Shown here: positions 17,757 to 26,910 of the stretch, piece after piece
How positions within the stretch are numbered: the first letter of the stretch is position 1
Layout of the letters: each line of letters begins with the position of its first letter
NCBI GenBank assembly: GCA_018399135.1
Contig: JAGYPB010000011.1
Span: 1-61,186, forward strand
DNA length: 61,186 nt
Source: Deltaproteobacteria bacterium
GTDB taxonomy: Bacteria > Desulfobacterota > Desulfuromonadia > Desulfuromonadales > Geopsychrobacteraceae
Reading direction: 5' to 3'
Position numbers and translations under genes: made by a program
Notes under the pieces: generated by a model
The model's input: the letters and a program-made list of their open reading frames with translations, nothing else
Database searches by the model: none
What the model was told of the DNA's origin: nothing

Positions 17757-18941
17757 TCAGGGAACACTAGGTTCCGGCCTGATAGCGGACAAAAAACTTT
17801 CCCCAGATAAGCATTCTAGTCCAAAATTCTCAGCAAGGGTAGCGCCAAGATCAGCAAAACTGTCACGCACTCCCAGGTTTATTGTGTTGCCGAGTGTCGG
17901 CGAATATGCCAGCAAGGGCACATACTCTCGCGTGTGATCGGTTCCGGGAGTCGTCGGGTCACAGCCATGATCAGCGGTAAGCACCAGCAGATCATCCCGT
18001 TCAAGTCTCTCCAGAAGTCGCGGTAACCAGCGATCTACCTCGACCAGAGCCGCAGCAAACCCATCAGCATCGCGACGATGTCCATATACCATATCAAAAT
18101 CCACAAGATTTGCCATGATCAGACCGCAAGAAGTCCGGTCCATAGCCAGGAGAATCTCCGCCATTCCCATAGTGTTATCTACCGTCGGAATATTCTGTGA
18201 CAACCCTCTTCCCGCAAAGAGGTCGCCAATTTTACCGATGCCACAGGTTGGTATCCCCTTTTTGTGAAACAAATCCAGAATGGTGTCCGCAGGTGGCAGG
18301 CAAGGGAAATCATGGCGACCGGATGTTCGATAAAAGGTACCGGAACTCTCACCACGAAATGGCCGGGCAATAACGCGACAGATATTGTAAGGTTGCAGGG
18401 CTTCAAATGTAGTACGACAAAGATCATATAGCTGCGCCGGAGGAATAATTTCTTCGTGGGCAGCAATCTGAAAAACGGAATCGGTACTGGTATAAACAAT
18501 AGGTCGCTTGCTGCGCAGATGTTCTTCGCCAAGATCGCGCAGAATATCGGTACCACTGGCGGCAATGTTCCCAAGGGGACTGACACCGGCAATGGCCGTA
18601 AAGAGATCCATTATTTCCGCGGGAAAGCCGGAAGGATAGGTAGCAAAGGAATGTTGCAGCACCACACCTGTCAACTCCCAATGACCGGTGACCGAGTCCT
18701 TTCCGGTACTGCGCTCCGCCATTTTACCCCAACAGGCCAGGGGTGTTCGAACAGCAGCAACCCCCGCAAGGGGCACGATACAGCCAAGGCCAAGCCGCCC
18801 CAGCTGCGGCAGTTCAAGCCCGCCCACCCTGGCAGCGACATGTTGCAACGTAGCGGCACCTTGATCGCCATAGGCAGCGGCATCCGGCAGTGCGCCAACA
18901 CCGACGCCATCGAGAACAATCAGGACGACCCGTTTATACAT
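17757..18941 (-). CDS. deoB: Phosphopentomutase
   Basis: DeoB converts (deoxy)ribose 1-phosphate to the 5-phosphate in nucleoside salvage. It belongs to the alkaline phosphatase superfamily. Metal and active-site segments are visible: VLIVLDGVGVGALPDA (residues about 6-21), STGKDSVTGHWE (about 78-89, with the phosphorylated Thr) and VLTADHGCDPTTPGTDHTRE near residue 325. Length 394 is typical. It starts 8 nt after deoC, which uses its product, so the two form a functional pair. Confidence 0.95.
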   Translation of the reverse strand: MYKRVVLIVLDGVGVGALPDAAAYGDQGAATLQHVAARVGGLELPQLGRLGLGCIVPLAGVAAVRTPLACWGKMAERSTGKDSVTGHWELTGVVLQHSFATYPSGFPAEIMDLFTAIAGVSPLGNIAASGTDILRDLGEEHLRSKRPIVYTSTDSVFQIAAHEEIIPPAQLYDLCRTTFEALQPYNICRVIARPFRGESSGTFYRTSGRHDFPCLPPADTILDLFHKKGIPTCGIGKIGDLFAGRGLSQNIPTVDNTMGMAEILLAMDRTSCGLIMANLVDFDMVYGHRRDADGFAAALVEVDRWLPRLLERLERDDLLVLTADHGCDPTTPGTDHTREYVPLLAYSPTLGNTINLGVRDSFADLGATLAENFGLECLSGESFLSAIRPEPSVP

Positions 18942-18949
18942 ACCCCTCC

Positions 18950-19645
18950 TTATAAAGCTGTGGACGCGATCATTTCATTGACAATATGAACACCGGAGCT
19001 GGTACCGATCCGGGTTGCACCGGCAGCCATCATTTCCTGACAGGAACTCAAGGTGCGAACACCCCCGGCCGCCTTGACCCCGATCCTGCCTCGGGCCGTT
19101 TGCGCCAACAATTGCACATCATCAACCTGAGCCCCGGATGGGGCAAAACCGGTCGAGGTTTTCACAAAAGCTGCTCCAGCTTTCATGGTAGCCTGGGTGG
19201 CAGCTATTTTTTGCACTGTGTCAAGATAACAACATTCAATAATGACCTTGACACTGGCATGATGGGCAGCCATCACGACCTGGGCAATTTCTTCCTCGAG
19301 AAGATCAGGACGATTTTCCAGCAGATGACATAACGCAATCACCATGTCAATCTCTTGTGCCCCTATGGCCACCAGGTCCGCAGTTTCCTGTACTTTTTGG
19401 CGCAGGCTATGGTAACCGCAAGGGAAACCAACAACGCTGCCAACTTTCACCGCCGAACCATATAAACGCCGGGTCGCCAGAGAAACATGTAATGGCGGGA
19501 CGCAGACCGAGGCAAAACCGTACTCTACAGCTTCTTCACACAACTCAATCACCTGCAGCGAGCTGGCTGTTGGAGTCAACAAGGTGTGATCAATCAGGCT
19601 CGCAAGATCGGCTGGAGAGCAGCCTTCAGGTACGATAATCGGCAT
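18950..19645 (-). CDS. deoC: Deoxyribose-phosphate aldolase
   Basis: DeoC cleaves 2-deoxyribose 5-phosphate to glyceraldehyde 3-phosphate and acetaldehyde. The DeoC signatures IDHTLL (about 17-22), VGFPCG, and the Schiff-base lysine in AFVKTSTGF (about 157-165) are present, followed by IGVKAAGGVRT. At 231 residues it is the short bacterial form. Its 5' end overlaps the argJ 3' end by 20 bp. Together with deoB it lets the cell feed deoxynucleosides into glycolysis. Confidence 0.95.
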   Translation of the reverse strand: MPIIVPEGCSPADLASLIDHTLLTPTASSLQVIELCEEAVEYGFASVCVPPLHVSLATRRLYGSAVKVGSVVGFPCGYHSLRQKVQETADLVAIGAQEIDMVIALCHLLENRPDLLEEEIAQVVMAAHHASVKVIIECCYLDTVQKIAATQATMKAGAAFVKTSTGFAPSGAQVDDVQLLAQTARGRIGVKAAGGVRTLSSCQEMMAAGATRIGTSSGVHIVNEMIASTAL

Positions 19646-20819
19646 TGATTTTTACGTACTCATAATTGAGGTCAGAAGTATAATAGCTCGCTTCTCCTGA
19701 TCCCAGATGAAGATTGATGGTGACAACAAAGCTTTCTTTTTTCAGTATTCTACTTGCCATCGCTTCGTTTTCAGGGCCGATTGCTACCCCGGAAGAAACA
19801 ATCGGAATGTCATCAAAACTGATATCAATACAATGCTGATCGAGCTGAATGCCGGAGTAGCCGACCGCAGCAATAATCCGCCCCCAATTGGCATCTTCAC
19901 CGAAAAAAGCGGTTTTTACCAGAGAAGAAGTTGCCACCGCGCGAGCGGCTGTACGTGCATCGTCAGCGTCTTTAGCCCCAACAACCTTGATCTGCACCAT
20001 CTTGGTTGCCCCTTCGCCGTCGCGGACAATCATTTTGGCAAGGTCCAGCATCACCCGATGCAGATGATCGGCAAAGACTGCTGCCGCATCAGTGCCCGGA
20101 TGAATCAGGTCGCCACCGGCAGCACCATTGGCAAGCAGCAGAACCGTATCGTTGGTCGAGGTGTCGCCGTCAACGGTAATTGAGTTAAAGCTGTCAGCGA
20201 CAGCGCTATCCAGCAGATCCTGCAGAAAGTCACTGTCGATCCGGGCATCTGTCAGCACAAAGCACAGCATCGTTGCCATATCAGGGTGGATCATTCCGGC
20301 ACCTTTGGCAAGACCAAGGAGTCCATAGGATCTGTCCCCCTGTTCTTTGGCACTGGCAATTTTGGTGAAAGCATCGGTGGTCATCATCGCTCGCGCAACC
20401 GCCTCAACCTGTTCAGGATCCAGATCAGCAACCAGTTGCGGAATCGATTTTTCAAACGGCAGCAGCGGCAATGGCACACCTATGACACCGGTAGAAGAGA
20501 CAGCAACCAGATCCTTATCGATACCCAGGGCCGTAGCTGTCAACGCCACCGTTTGCTCGGCACGCTGTATTCCCTCTGAACCGGTACAGGCATTAGCGTT
20601 ACCACTGTTGACCAGAATCGTCTGACAGCGCCCGGCAGCAATACGCGGGCGCGATACTACCAAGGGTGCGGCAACAACCTGGTTACGGGTAAAGACGCCG
20701 GCACAATGAGCAGGGGCATCAGATACGATCAGTGCCATATCCAGCTTGTTTGATTTTTTGATACCACTGGCAACAGCAGAAAAACGAAAACCGGCCGGGA
20801 GCGCATGTTCCGTCATCAT
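19626..20819 (-). CDS. argJ: Bifunctional glutamate N-acetyltransferase / ornithine acetyltransferase ArgJ
   Basis: ArgJ recycles the acetyl group between acetylornithine and glutamate in arginine synthesis, and the bifunctional form also makes N-acetylglutamate. The self-cleavage site is KGAGMIHPDMATML, with nucleophile Thr183. DGDTSTNDT, DANWGRI and the C-terminal YVKINADYRT are family hallmarks. Length 397 is normal. It overlaps the sensor kinase gene by 4 bp at its start and deoC by 20 bp at its end. Whether it is mono- or bifunctional cannot be decided here; a separate ArgA-like acetyltransferase lies at 26430. Confidence 0.95.
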   Translation of the reverse strand: MMTEHALPAGFRFSAVASGIKKSNKLDMALIVSDAPAHCAGVFTRNQVVAAPLVVSRPRIAAGRCQTILVNSGNANACTGSEGIQRAEQTVALTATALGIDKDLVAVSSTGVIGVPLPLLPFEKSIPQLVADLDPEQVEAVARAMMTTDAFTKIASAKEQGDRSYGLLGLAKGAGMIHPDMATMLCFVLTDARIDSDFLQDLLDSAVADSFNSITVDGDTSTNDTVLLLANGAAGGDLIHPGTDAAAVFADHLHRVMLDLAKMIVRDGEGATKMVQIKVVGAKDADDARTAARAVATSSLVKTAFFGEDANWGRIIAAVGYSGIQLDQHCIDISFDDIPIVSSGVAIGPENEAMASRILKKESFVVTINLHLGSGEASYYTSDLNYEYVKINADYRT

Positions 20820-22546
20820 TCCCCCTTGAGAATATTGTAAGTTGCTTCGGTTGGCAGCAGCAGGCCAAAGCTGGTGCCCTCTTCGTTCACTTCTTCAAGA
20901 AAAACATCGCCGTGCATTCGATCGATAACAACCTTGGTCAGGGCCAGGCCAATACCAACACCGTGTGGTTTCTCTGTATCGATGTTGCCCAGTTGAGTGT
21001 AAGAGCTGAAGATGCTGTCGAGGGCTGCAACAGGTATTTTCAGACCGTCGTTGTAAATCTGTACATAGACGTAATCATAACCCTCGTGCAGACGCTTGCG
21101 CGCATGCACCCGCAAGCGGCCACCGGGTCGGTTGAATTTAACGGCATTATCAATCATGGCATGGAAGACCATTCCGAACTTTTCCTGATCCGCATAAATA
21201 TCGGGAAGATCCTCATCAATATCAATGTCGATCTCAAGTCCCATCGCTGCCATGCGGTGGCTGAAATACTGAAAAGTGTCGGCAATGGGCCAGGGAACTC
21301 CAAAGGCTTTCCAGCGCCAGATTTCACGTTCAGATTCGATGGAAAACAGCCGCAACATCCCGGTGGTCAGGCGCTCAAGCCGTTGCCCCTCTTCGCGCAC
21401 GTGCTGGAGATTATCCTGCAGTTCACTGTCACTGAGCTTCTCATAAAAAGAAAGAGAGAGATCGATATAACCCATAATGGAGGTCAGTGGAGTTTTTAAT
21501 TCATGGGAAAGATTACAGACCAGACGGGTACGGGCACGGTTTACCCGCACCAGATCTTCATTGGTTCGTTCAAGCGCCGTAGTCTGTTGGCGCAGGTGGT
21601 GAACCAGATCAAAGTTCTCCATGGCCAAAGCGACCTGACTGGCGATAGTGACCAGCAGATTCTGATCTTCCAGATCAAAAGGTTCACCGGAAACCTTGTT
21701 GTTAACGTTGATCACCCCGACCAGGGAATCACGAATAAAAATCGGCACCGACAACAACGACTGATTTTTATATTTATGACTGGCGTCCAGGCTGGTAAAA
21801 CGTCGGTCTTGATCAATATCAGCAACAAGAACCGGTTCGCCGGTGGCCACAACATGACCGGAAATCCCTTCGCCCGAAGCCACACGCACACGATTGGCGA
21901 TAGCAGCATCAAGGCCACGCGCCGAGGCGATGTGAAGCATACCATCATCTTTAAGGAGCATCAAAGAAGCGACTTCAACCCCGGCAGACTGAACGATGGA
22001 ATCAAGAATCTGGTCGAACAGCTGCTGCAGATCACCTCCACTGCTCGCTGTTTCGCCAACCTTTTTCAGCAGCACCAGATCAGCCATCCGGCGCTGAGCT
22101 TCGCGACGGGTATCATCCTGATGAAGATAATGATAATAAGAGCTGATCCCTTGTCTGGCAATCGCCAGAACCTCATCCGGGGAAAAGGGCTGGGTCAGGT
22201 AATCGAGGGCTCGTTCGCGCAACACCTCGCGTAATGTCTTGAAATCCTGTGCAGCAGAAAACATCACCACCTGCACCGCCGGACTGTGCTGCCGAATCAG
22301 CCGCAACACATCCATTCCACCTGGATCCGCCAGGGTCAGATCGCAAAACACCAGGGCAACATGGTGTTGATCAAGAAAACCAGCGATCCCTGCACCCTGA
22401 TCAAGGTGCAACAGCGGAAAATCATCTGTTGCGAGGATGTGCCCAAGCACCTCAAGCGTCTGCGGTACCGCACTGACCAGCAAAATAGCTGGAAGGTCTT
22501 GAGTCTCTCTAGGTTTCTGATCTGTCATCAGCGTATTTTCGGCCAC
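20816..22546 (-). CDS. Sensor histidine kinase with N-terminal pseudo-receiver and GAF domain
   Basis: Domain order: receiver-like (about 18-135), GAF (about 165-312), coiled linker (315-340), HisKA with phospho-acceptor His348 in NLSHELKTPLTSIMGY, and HATPase with N-box Asn467 (HAMIDNAVKFN), NDG (499-501) and GVGIGLAL (529-536). The receiver keeps the acceptor Asp69 (VFCDLTLAD), but its metal-binding acidic pair is replaced (ILLVSAVP) and the conserved lysine is Gln119 (LTQPF). It is therefore likely a non-phosphorylatable or altered receiver. No membrane segment is present, so it is cytoplasmic. It lies 13 nt after secA and overlaps argJ by 4 bp. The partner regulator is not in this window. 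Start at GTG 22546 or ATG 22528 is uncertain. Confidence 0.85.
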   Translation of the reverse strand: MAENTLMTDQKPRETQDLPAILLVSAVPQTLEVLGHILATDDFPLLHLDQGAGIAGFLDQHHVALVFCDLTLADPGGMDVLRLIRQHSPAVQVVMFSAAQDFKTLREVLRERALDYLTQPFSPDEVLAIARQGISSYYHYLHQDDTRREAQRRMADLVLLKKVGETASSGGDLQQLFDQILDSIVQSAGVEVASLMLLKDDGMLHIASARGLDAAIANRVRVASGEGISGHVVATGEPVLVADIDQDRRFTSLDASHKYKNQSLLSVPIFIRDSLVGVINVNNKVSGEPFDLEDQNLLVTIASQVALAMENFDLVHHLRQQTTALERTNEDLVRVNRARTRLVCNLSHELKTPLTSIMGYIDLSLSFYEKLSDSELQDNLQHVREEGQRLERLTTGMLRLFSIESEREIWRWKAFGVPWPIADTFQYFSHRMAAMGLEIDIDIDEDLPDIYADQEKFGMVFHAMIDNAVKFNRPGGRLRVHARKRLHEGYDYVYVQIYNDGLKIPVAALDSIFSSYTQLGNIDTEKPHGVGIGLALTKVVIDRMHGDVFLEEVNEEGTSFGLLLPTEATYNILKGE

Positions 22547-22559
22547 ACAAAAAAAAGGG

Positions 22560-25250
22560 TTATTTACCGCAACATTTTTTATATTTCAGACCACTGCCAC
22601 AGGAACAAGGATCGTTGCGTCCGACTTTTTCTTCATCGCGGGTGATCGGTGTTTTCCCCTGTTCTTCAGTGTCTGAGCGATTCATTACGATCTTGCGCCG
22701 GCGTTGCTGTGCCTCTAATTGCTCCACATCCTGCTGACGCGCCAGCTGAATTCGGTAAACCTTCTGAACAACCTCCTGACGCACCCGCCCCATCATCTCC
22801 ATAAACAGGGCATAGGCTTCACGCTTGTACTCCTGCTTGGGGTTTTTCTGACCGTAACCCCGCAGACCGATCCCCTGCTTCAAATGGTCAATCGACAGCA
22901 GGTGATCTTTCCACTGGGAATCAAGGGCTTGTAAAAGTAGAACCCGCATCAATTGCTGCATCACCTCAGGAGTAAATTCTTCGGCTTTTTCTTCCAAACG
23001 CTGATGGGCCTGCTTTTTCAATTCTGTTTCCAGGGCGTCGCGCGCTATCGTATCACGATCCACAGCCTCAAGTACCGGCATGAAATAAAACTGGTTGAAG
23101 AAGTCCTCAATCAGACGATCCCAATCCCATTCGCCGGCCGGGGTTTTATCGGGACAGAAGGAGGCAATCATATCTTCAATGGTTTCATTGACAATACTTA
23201 CATAGGTATCCTTGAGCTGTTCACCAGCCAGCACCTCGCGCCGCTGGCTATAAACCACCTCACGTTGTTTGTTCATGACATCATCGTATTCAATCAGATG
23301 TTTACGGATGTCAAAGTTATGAGCCTCGACCTTGCGCTGGGCATTTTCAATAGCTTTACTGATCATGCCATGTTCAATCGGCTCCCCTTCGGGAATCTTC
23401 AATTTATCCATGACAAAGGCGACACGCCCGGAACCGAAAATCCGCAACAGATCATCTTCAAGGCTCAGATAAAAGTGACTTAGACCGGGATCACCCTGGC
23501 GACCGGAGCGGCCACGCAACTGATTATCAATACGCCGCGACTCGTGACGTTCGGTGCCGAGGATATACAGCCCGCCGGCGGCAAGCACTTCTTCGCGTTC
23601 AGCACTGCAGCGCTCAACAAAACCGGGCAGCAGTTCTTCGTAGCGTGACTGTGGGTCTTCAGCCGTAGCAGCCTCACTGCGTGCCAGCATTTCCGGATTG
23701 CCACCAAGGACGATATCGGTTCCACGACCGGCCATGTTGGTAGCAATGGTCACAGCACCCTTGCGCCCGGCCTGGGCGACAATAAAGGCTTCGCGCTCAT
23801 GTTTTTTAGCATTGAGAACATGGTGTGGAACACCACGTTTTTTCAGGAGTTCGGAGAGAAGTTCAGATTTTTCAATAGAAATGGTGCCCACCAGCACCGG
23901 CTGACCGCGCTGATGACAATCCGCGATATCTTCGACGGTCGCGAGAAATTTCTCTTTAACGGTTTTATAGATCACATCAGACTTATCAATCCGCTGCATT
24001 GGTCGATTGGTTGGTATCACCACAACTTCTAATTTGTAGATTTCCTGAAATTCAGCGGCCTCGGTATCGGCGGTTCCGGTCATACCGGCAAGTTTTTTGT
24101 ACATACGAAAGTAATTCTGAAAAGTGATGGTTGCCAGGGTCTGATTTTCGTTGGCAATCTTCACTCCCTCTTTAGCCTCTACCGCCTGGTGAAGTCCATC
24201 GCTCCAGCGCCGACCCGGCATCAGACGCCCGGTAAACTCATCAACAATCTGCACCTCCCCCTCATTAACAACATAGTCGACATCGCGCTCGAACAGGGCG
24301 TGGGCTTTAAGGGCCTGATTAACATGGTGCACTAACTCAATGTTGCCGGGTTCATAAAGGTTCGTCACATTCAGGAGCTGTTCTACTTTGGCTACTCCCT
24401 GCTCGGTTAAAGCTGCCGATTTGGCCTTTTCATCGACGGTATAGTCGCCGGTATGGCTTTTGACAGTCTGGCCGATCTTGCCGTCACGTTCCTCGGTAAC
24501 CTCCCCTTTTTGCAAACGCGGGATGATGCGGTTGACGTTGTAATACAGCTCGCTGGACGATTCACTCGGACCGGAGATAATCAACGGGGTTCTGGCTTCG
24601 TCAATAAGGATCGAGTCAACTTCGTCAACAATCGCATAGTGCAACTCACGTTGAGCATAATCCTTAAGTTCAAATTTCATATTGTCGCGCAGGTAATCAA
24701 AGCCAAACTCGTTATTGGTGCCATAGGTGATATCGGCACCATAGGCGACCTTGCGCTGAGCATCAGTGAGTCCATGGACGACACAATCGACGCTCATCCC
24801 CAAAAATCGATAGATGGTTCCCATCCACTCAGCATCACGGCGCGCCAGATAGTCATTGACGGTGACAACATGAACCCCTTTGCCCGGCAGGGCATTCAGA
24901 TAGATCGGCAGGGTCGCCATCAGGGTCTTTCCCTCACCAGTTTTCATTTCAGCGATTTTGCCGTCATTAAGAACCATGCCGCCAATCAACTGAACATCAA
25001 AGTGACGCAGACCAAGAACGCGTTTACCGGCTTCCCGCACGACGGCAAACGCTTCGGGCAGCAACTGCTTGAGTTCCTCGCCATCTGCCAGCCGCTGGCG
25101 AAACTCAGCAGTTTTACCCTGTAGCTGGGCATCGCTCAGCTGCTCAAATTCCGGCTCGAGGGCATTGATTTTTTCGACCTGTGGCTGTAATTTTTTCAAA
25201 TTACGGTCATTCTGGCTACCGACTATTTTGACAAGAAGATGACGAATCAT
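22560..25250 (-). CDS. secA: Preprotein translocase ATPase SecA
   Basis: SecA drives export of unfolded proteins through SecYEG. Walker A is MKTGEGKTL (about residues 102-110), DEVD-type Walker B is [17 protein letters not shown], and motif VI is [13 protein letters not shown]. The protein ends with the zinc-binding SEC-C tail [15 protein letters not shown]. The start is taken at ATG 25250 ([11 protein letters not shown]); a TTG 18 nt upstream is in frame, but the GGAG site falls between them and supports 25250. Length is then 896 residues. It heads a same-strand run to sensor kinase, argJ, deoC, deoB and the DUF2914 gene. Confidence 0.97.
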   Translation of the reverse strand: MIRHLLVKIVGSQNDRNLKKLQPQVEKINALEPEFEQLSDAQLQGKTAEFRQRLADGEELKQLLPEAFAVVREAGKRVLGLRHFDVQLIGGMVLNDGKIAEMKTGEGKTLMATLPIYLNALPGKGVHVVTVNDYLARRDAEWMGTIYRFLGMSVDCVVHGLTDAQRKVAYGADITYGTNNEFGFDYLRDNMKFELKDYAQRELHYAIVDEVDSILIDEARTPLIISGPSESSSELYYNVNRIIPRLQKGEVTEERDGKIGQTVKSHTGDYTVDEKAKSAALTEQGVAKVEQLLNVTNLYEPGNIELVHHVNQALKAHALFERDVDYVVNEGEVQIVDEFTGRLMPGRRWSDGLHQAVEAKEGVKIANENQTLATITFQNYFRMYKKLAGMTGTADTEAAEFQEIYKLEVVVIPTNRPMQRIDKSDVIYKTVKEKFLATVEDIADCHQRGQPVLVGTISIEKSELLSELLKKRGVPHHVLNAKKHEREAFIVAQAGRKGAVTIATNMAGRGTDIVLGGNPEMLARSEAATAEDPQSRYEELLPGFVERCSAEREEVLAAGGLYILGTERHESRRIDNQLRGRSGRQGDPGLSHFYLSLEDDLLRIFGSGRVAFVMDKLKIPEGEPIEHGMISKAIENAQRKVEAHNFDIRKHLIEYDDVMNKQREVVYSQRREVLAGEQLKDTYVSIVNETIEDMIASFCPDKTPAGEWDWDRLIEDFFNQFYFMPVLEAVDRDTIARDALETELKKQAHQRLEEKAEEFTPEVMQQLMRVLLLQALDSQWKDHLLSIDHLKQGIGLRGYGQKNPKQEYKREAYALFMEMMGRVRQEVVQKVYRIQLARQQDVEQLEAQQRRRKIVMNRSDTEEQGKTPITRDEEKVGRNDPCSCGSGLKYKKCCGK

Positions 25251-25492
25251 GTGGTGTATATACTCCAATAAGCATCAACGAAAGCTGATGCTGAAAAAAA
25301 TTGGTGTCTGTGCATGGACGGAGCTGAACAGTGACAAAACTGGGTTCATAAAAGGAGGCAAAAGAACTCGCCACCGTTATTCAACGGCGGAATAGTAACA
25401 CATGGCAAGAAGGGCTCACAAGCACTAATGAGCATTGTGAAAAAGGGGAAAGTTATTACTAAAAGCAGAAAATAACTTGAGAAACCAGAGAC

Positions 25493-26356
25493 CTACAAAA
25501 AAGAACGGGGATTGATAGGAACGCCATTGAGATGAACCTCGTAATGCAGGTGCGAACCGGTGGAAACACCGGTATTACCAACCTGAGCGATCCGCTCCCC
25601 ACGCTTGACCCGCTGACCTACTTTAACCAGATTACGTGAATTGTGGGCATAGAGAGTTCGGTAACCATACCCATGATCAACAACCACGGTATTACCATAG
25701 GTTGGCGAATACTCTACCCGGGCAACAATACCGTCGGCCGCAACAACCACAGGGGTGCCGGTATTGGCAGCGATATCAAGTCCTTCATGCATGACGGTGC
25801 GTCCCGAAAAAGGAGATTTACGTTTGCCGAAATAGGACGAGAGCCAACCGCGGGTCGGCCATCCCTTGGGAGTCGAGCGACTGATGGAGATCTGATCGTT
25901 GAGGAGATTGCGCACATTCTGCTGGGCCTGACGGCGCAATTCAATATCAATCTGGAGGGCGTTGATCTGCTGCTGGATTTCACTGAGGGAAACATTTTCG
26001 GCATCAGGCTGACCACCCATAGCAACAGGGATTAAATTCCCACTGTCGTCAAGGTTCGCCAACTGGCGGATCCGAGCGTCCGTCATTGCCAGAGTACCGA
26101 GATCCTGCTGCAGGCGTTCCAGATCGTGAACCAGACGCTGCAATTCCTGACGCTGATCACTTGATTCAACACGCAGACGTTGCAGTTCCTGATAATCAAT
26201 CTGGTGAAAATAGTAATTCCAGGCAAAAAATGTCAGAAGTCCAATTCCCAAAAACATTGAACAGAACAGCAACCCGAGAAAAGCCCTATTAACACGTACC
26301 GGCTTTAGGCGCCCACCCTGCTCAGGAATCACTATGAATTTAAGATATCTGGCCAT
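25493..26356 (-). CDS. Membrane-anchored M23 (LytM) peptidoglycan endopeptidase
   Basis: This envelope protein probably cleaves or organises peptidoglycan cross-links. It has one N-terminal transmembrane segment (about residues 27-49: LGLLFCSMFLGIGLLTFFAW), a coiled coil (about 58-160), and a C-terminal LytM domain. The zinc ligands HEGLD (His and Asp) and HLHYE are present, so it should be active, unlike degenerate EnvC/NlpD types. Length is 287 residues. It lies upstream of secA on the same strand with a 242-bp spacer. Confidence 0.9.
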   Translation of the reverse strand: MARYLKFIVIPEQGGRLKPVRVNRAFLGLLFCSMFLGIGLLTFFAWNYYFHQIDYQELQRLRVESSDQRQELQRLVHDLERLQQDLGTLAMTDARIRQLANLDDSGNLIPVAMGGQPDAENVSLSEIQQQINALQIDIELRRQAQQNVRNLLNDQISISRSTPKGWPTRGWLSSYFGKRKSPFSGRTVMHEGLDIAANTGTPVVVAADGIVARVEYSPTYGNTVVVDHGYGYRTLYAHNSRNLVKVGQRVKRGERIAQVGNTGVSTGSHLHYEVHLNGVPINPRSFL

Positions 26357-26429
26357 CTGTTAACTCTGGTGTCGTCTCCGATCTAATAGATGCCGGGTGC
26401 AACCTTGACAGCCAACAGACCAGAAAATG

Positions 26430-26894
26430 TCATATATCGAGGAGATTAATCGCTAAAGCAAATTCGTCGCAATCTGGAAACTTAACACAGTTTATACAAT
26501 CCCCCCAAACCTTTTGTGGCAACTGTGCCTTGTCGATCTCCTCAAATCCCATTTTTTGGAAAAATTCCGGCTGATACGTCAGGGCAAAGACCCTTTGCAG
26601 ACCAAGGTCTTTTGCCTCCTGAAGGCATTTTTCGACAATCTTGCGACCAACCCCTTTACCATGCTGGCCCGGAATCACCGCCAATGAACGAACCTCGGCC
26701 AGATCTTCCCAGCAAATCGCCAGAGCACCAACACCAAGAATCTCCCCATCCTCTTCAACAACATAAAAGTCACGAATGCTATCGTAAATAGCGGCCAATG
26801 AGCGGCCCAGCAGTTGTCCTTCTTTAGCATAAGTCAGCAACAACTGATGAATAATACGTGCATCAGGGATACGGGCATGGCGGATCATCTTCAA
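26430..26894 (-). CDS. GNAT acetyltransferase, probable N-acetylglutamate synthase (ArgA-like)
   Basis: A single GNAT domain of 154 residues. The acetyl-CoA loop is VIPGQHGKGVGRKIVEKCL, with preceding strand EVRSLAV, and the C-terminal part has FQKMGFEEID. The unusual tail WGDCINCVKFPDCDE holds three cysteines close together and could bind a metal. Short stand-alone acetyltransferases of this type act as N-acetylglutamate synthases in bacteria that lack the long ArgA. That assignment is inference, supported by argJ nearby. It lies 16 nt after recN on the same strand. Confidence 0.65.
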   Translation of the reverse strand: MKMIRHARIPDARIIHQLLLTYAKEGQLLGRSLAAIYDSIRDFYVVEEDGEILGVGALAICWEDLAEVRSLAVIPGQHGKGVGRKIVEKCLQEAKDLGLQRVFALTYQPEFFQKMGFEEIDKAQLPQKVWGDCINCVKFPDCDEFALAINLLDI

Positions 26895-26910
26895 CTCCTT
26901 AAACAGCCAA

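Noticed and set aside
25319-25401. GCTGAACAGTGAC and GCGGAATAGTAAC resemble the ends of the dispersed element (11 of 13 each).
   Set aside because: Both match as right-hand ends, in conflicting orientation, and nothing of the core is between them; probably chance or a very old remnant.
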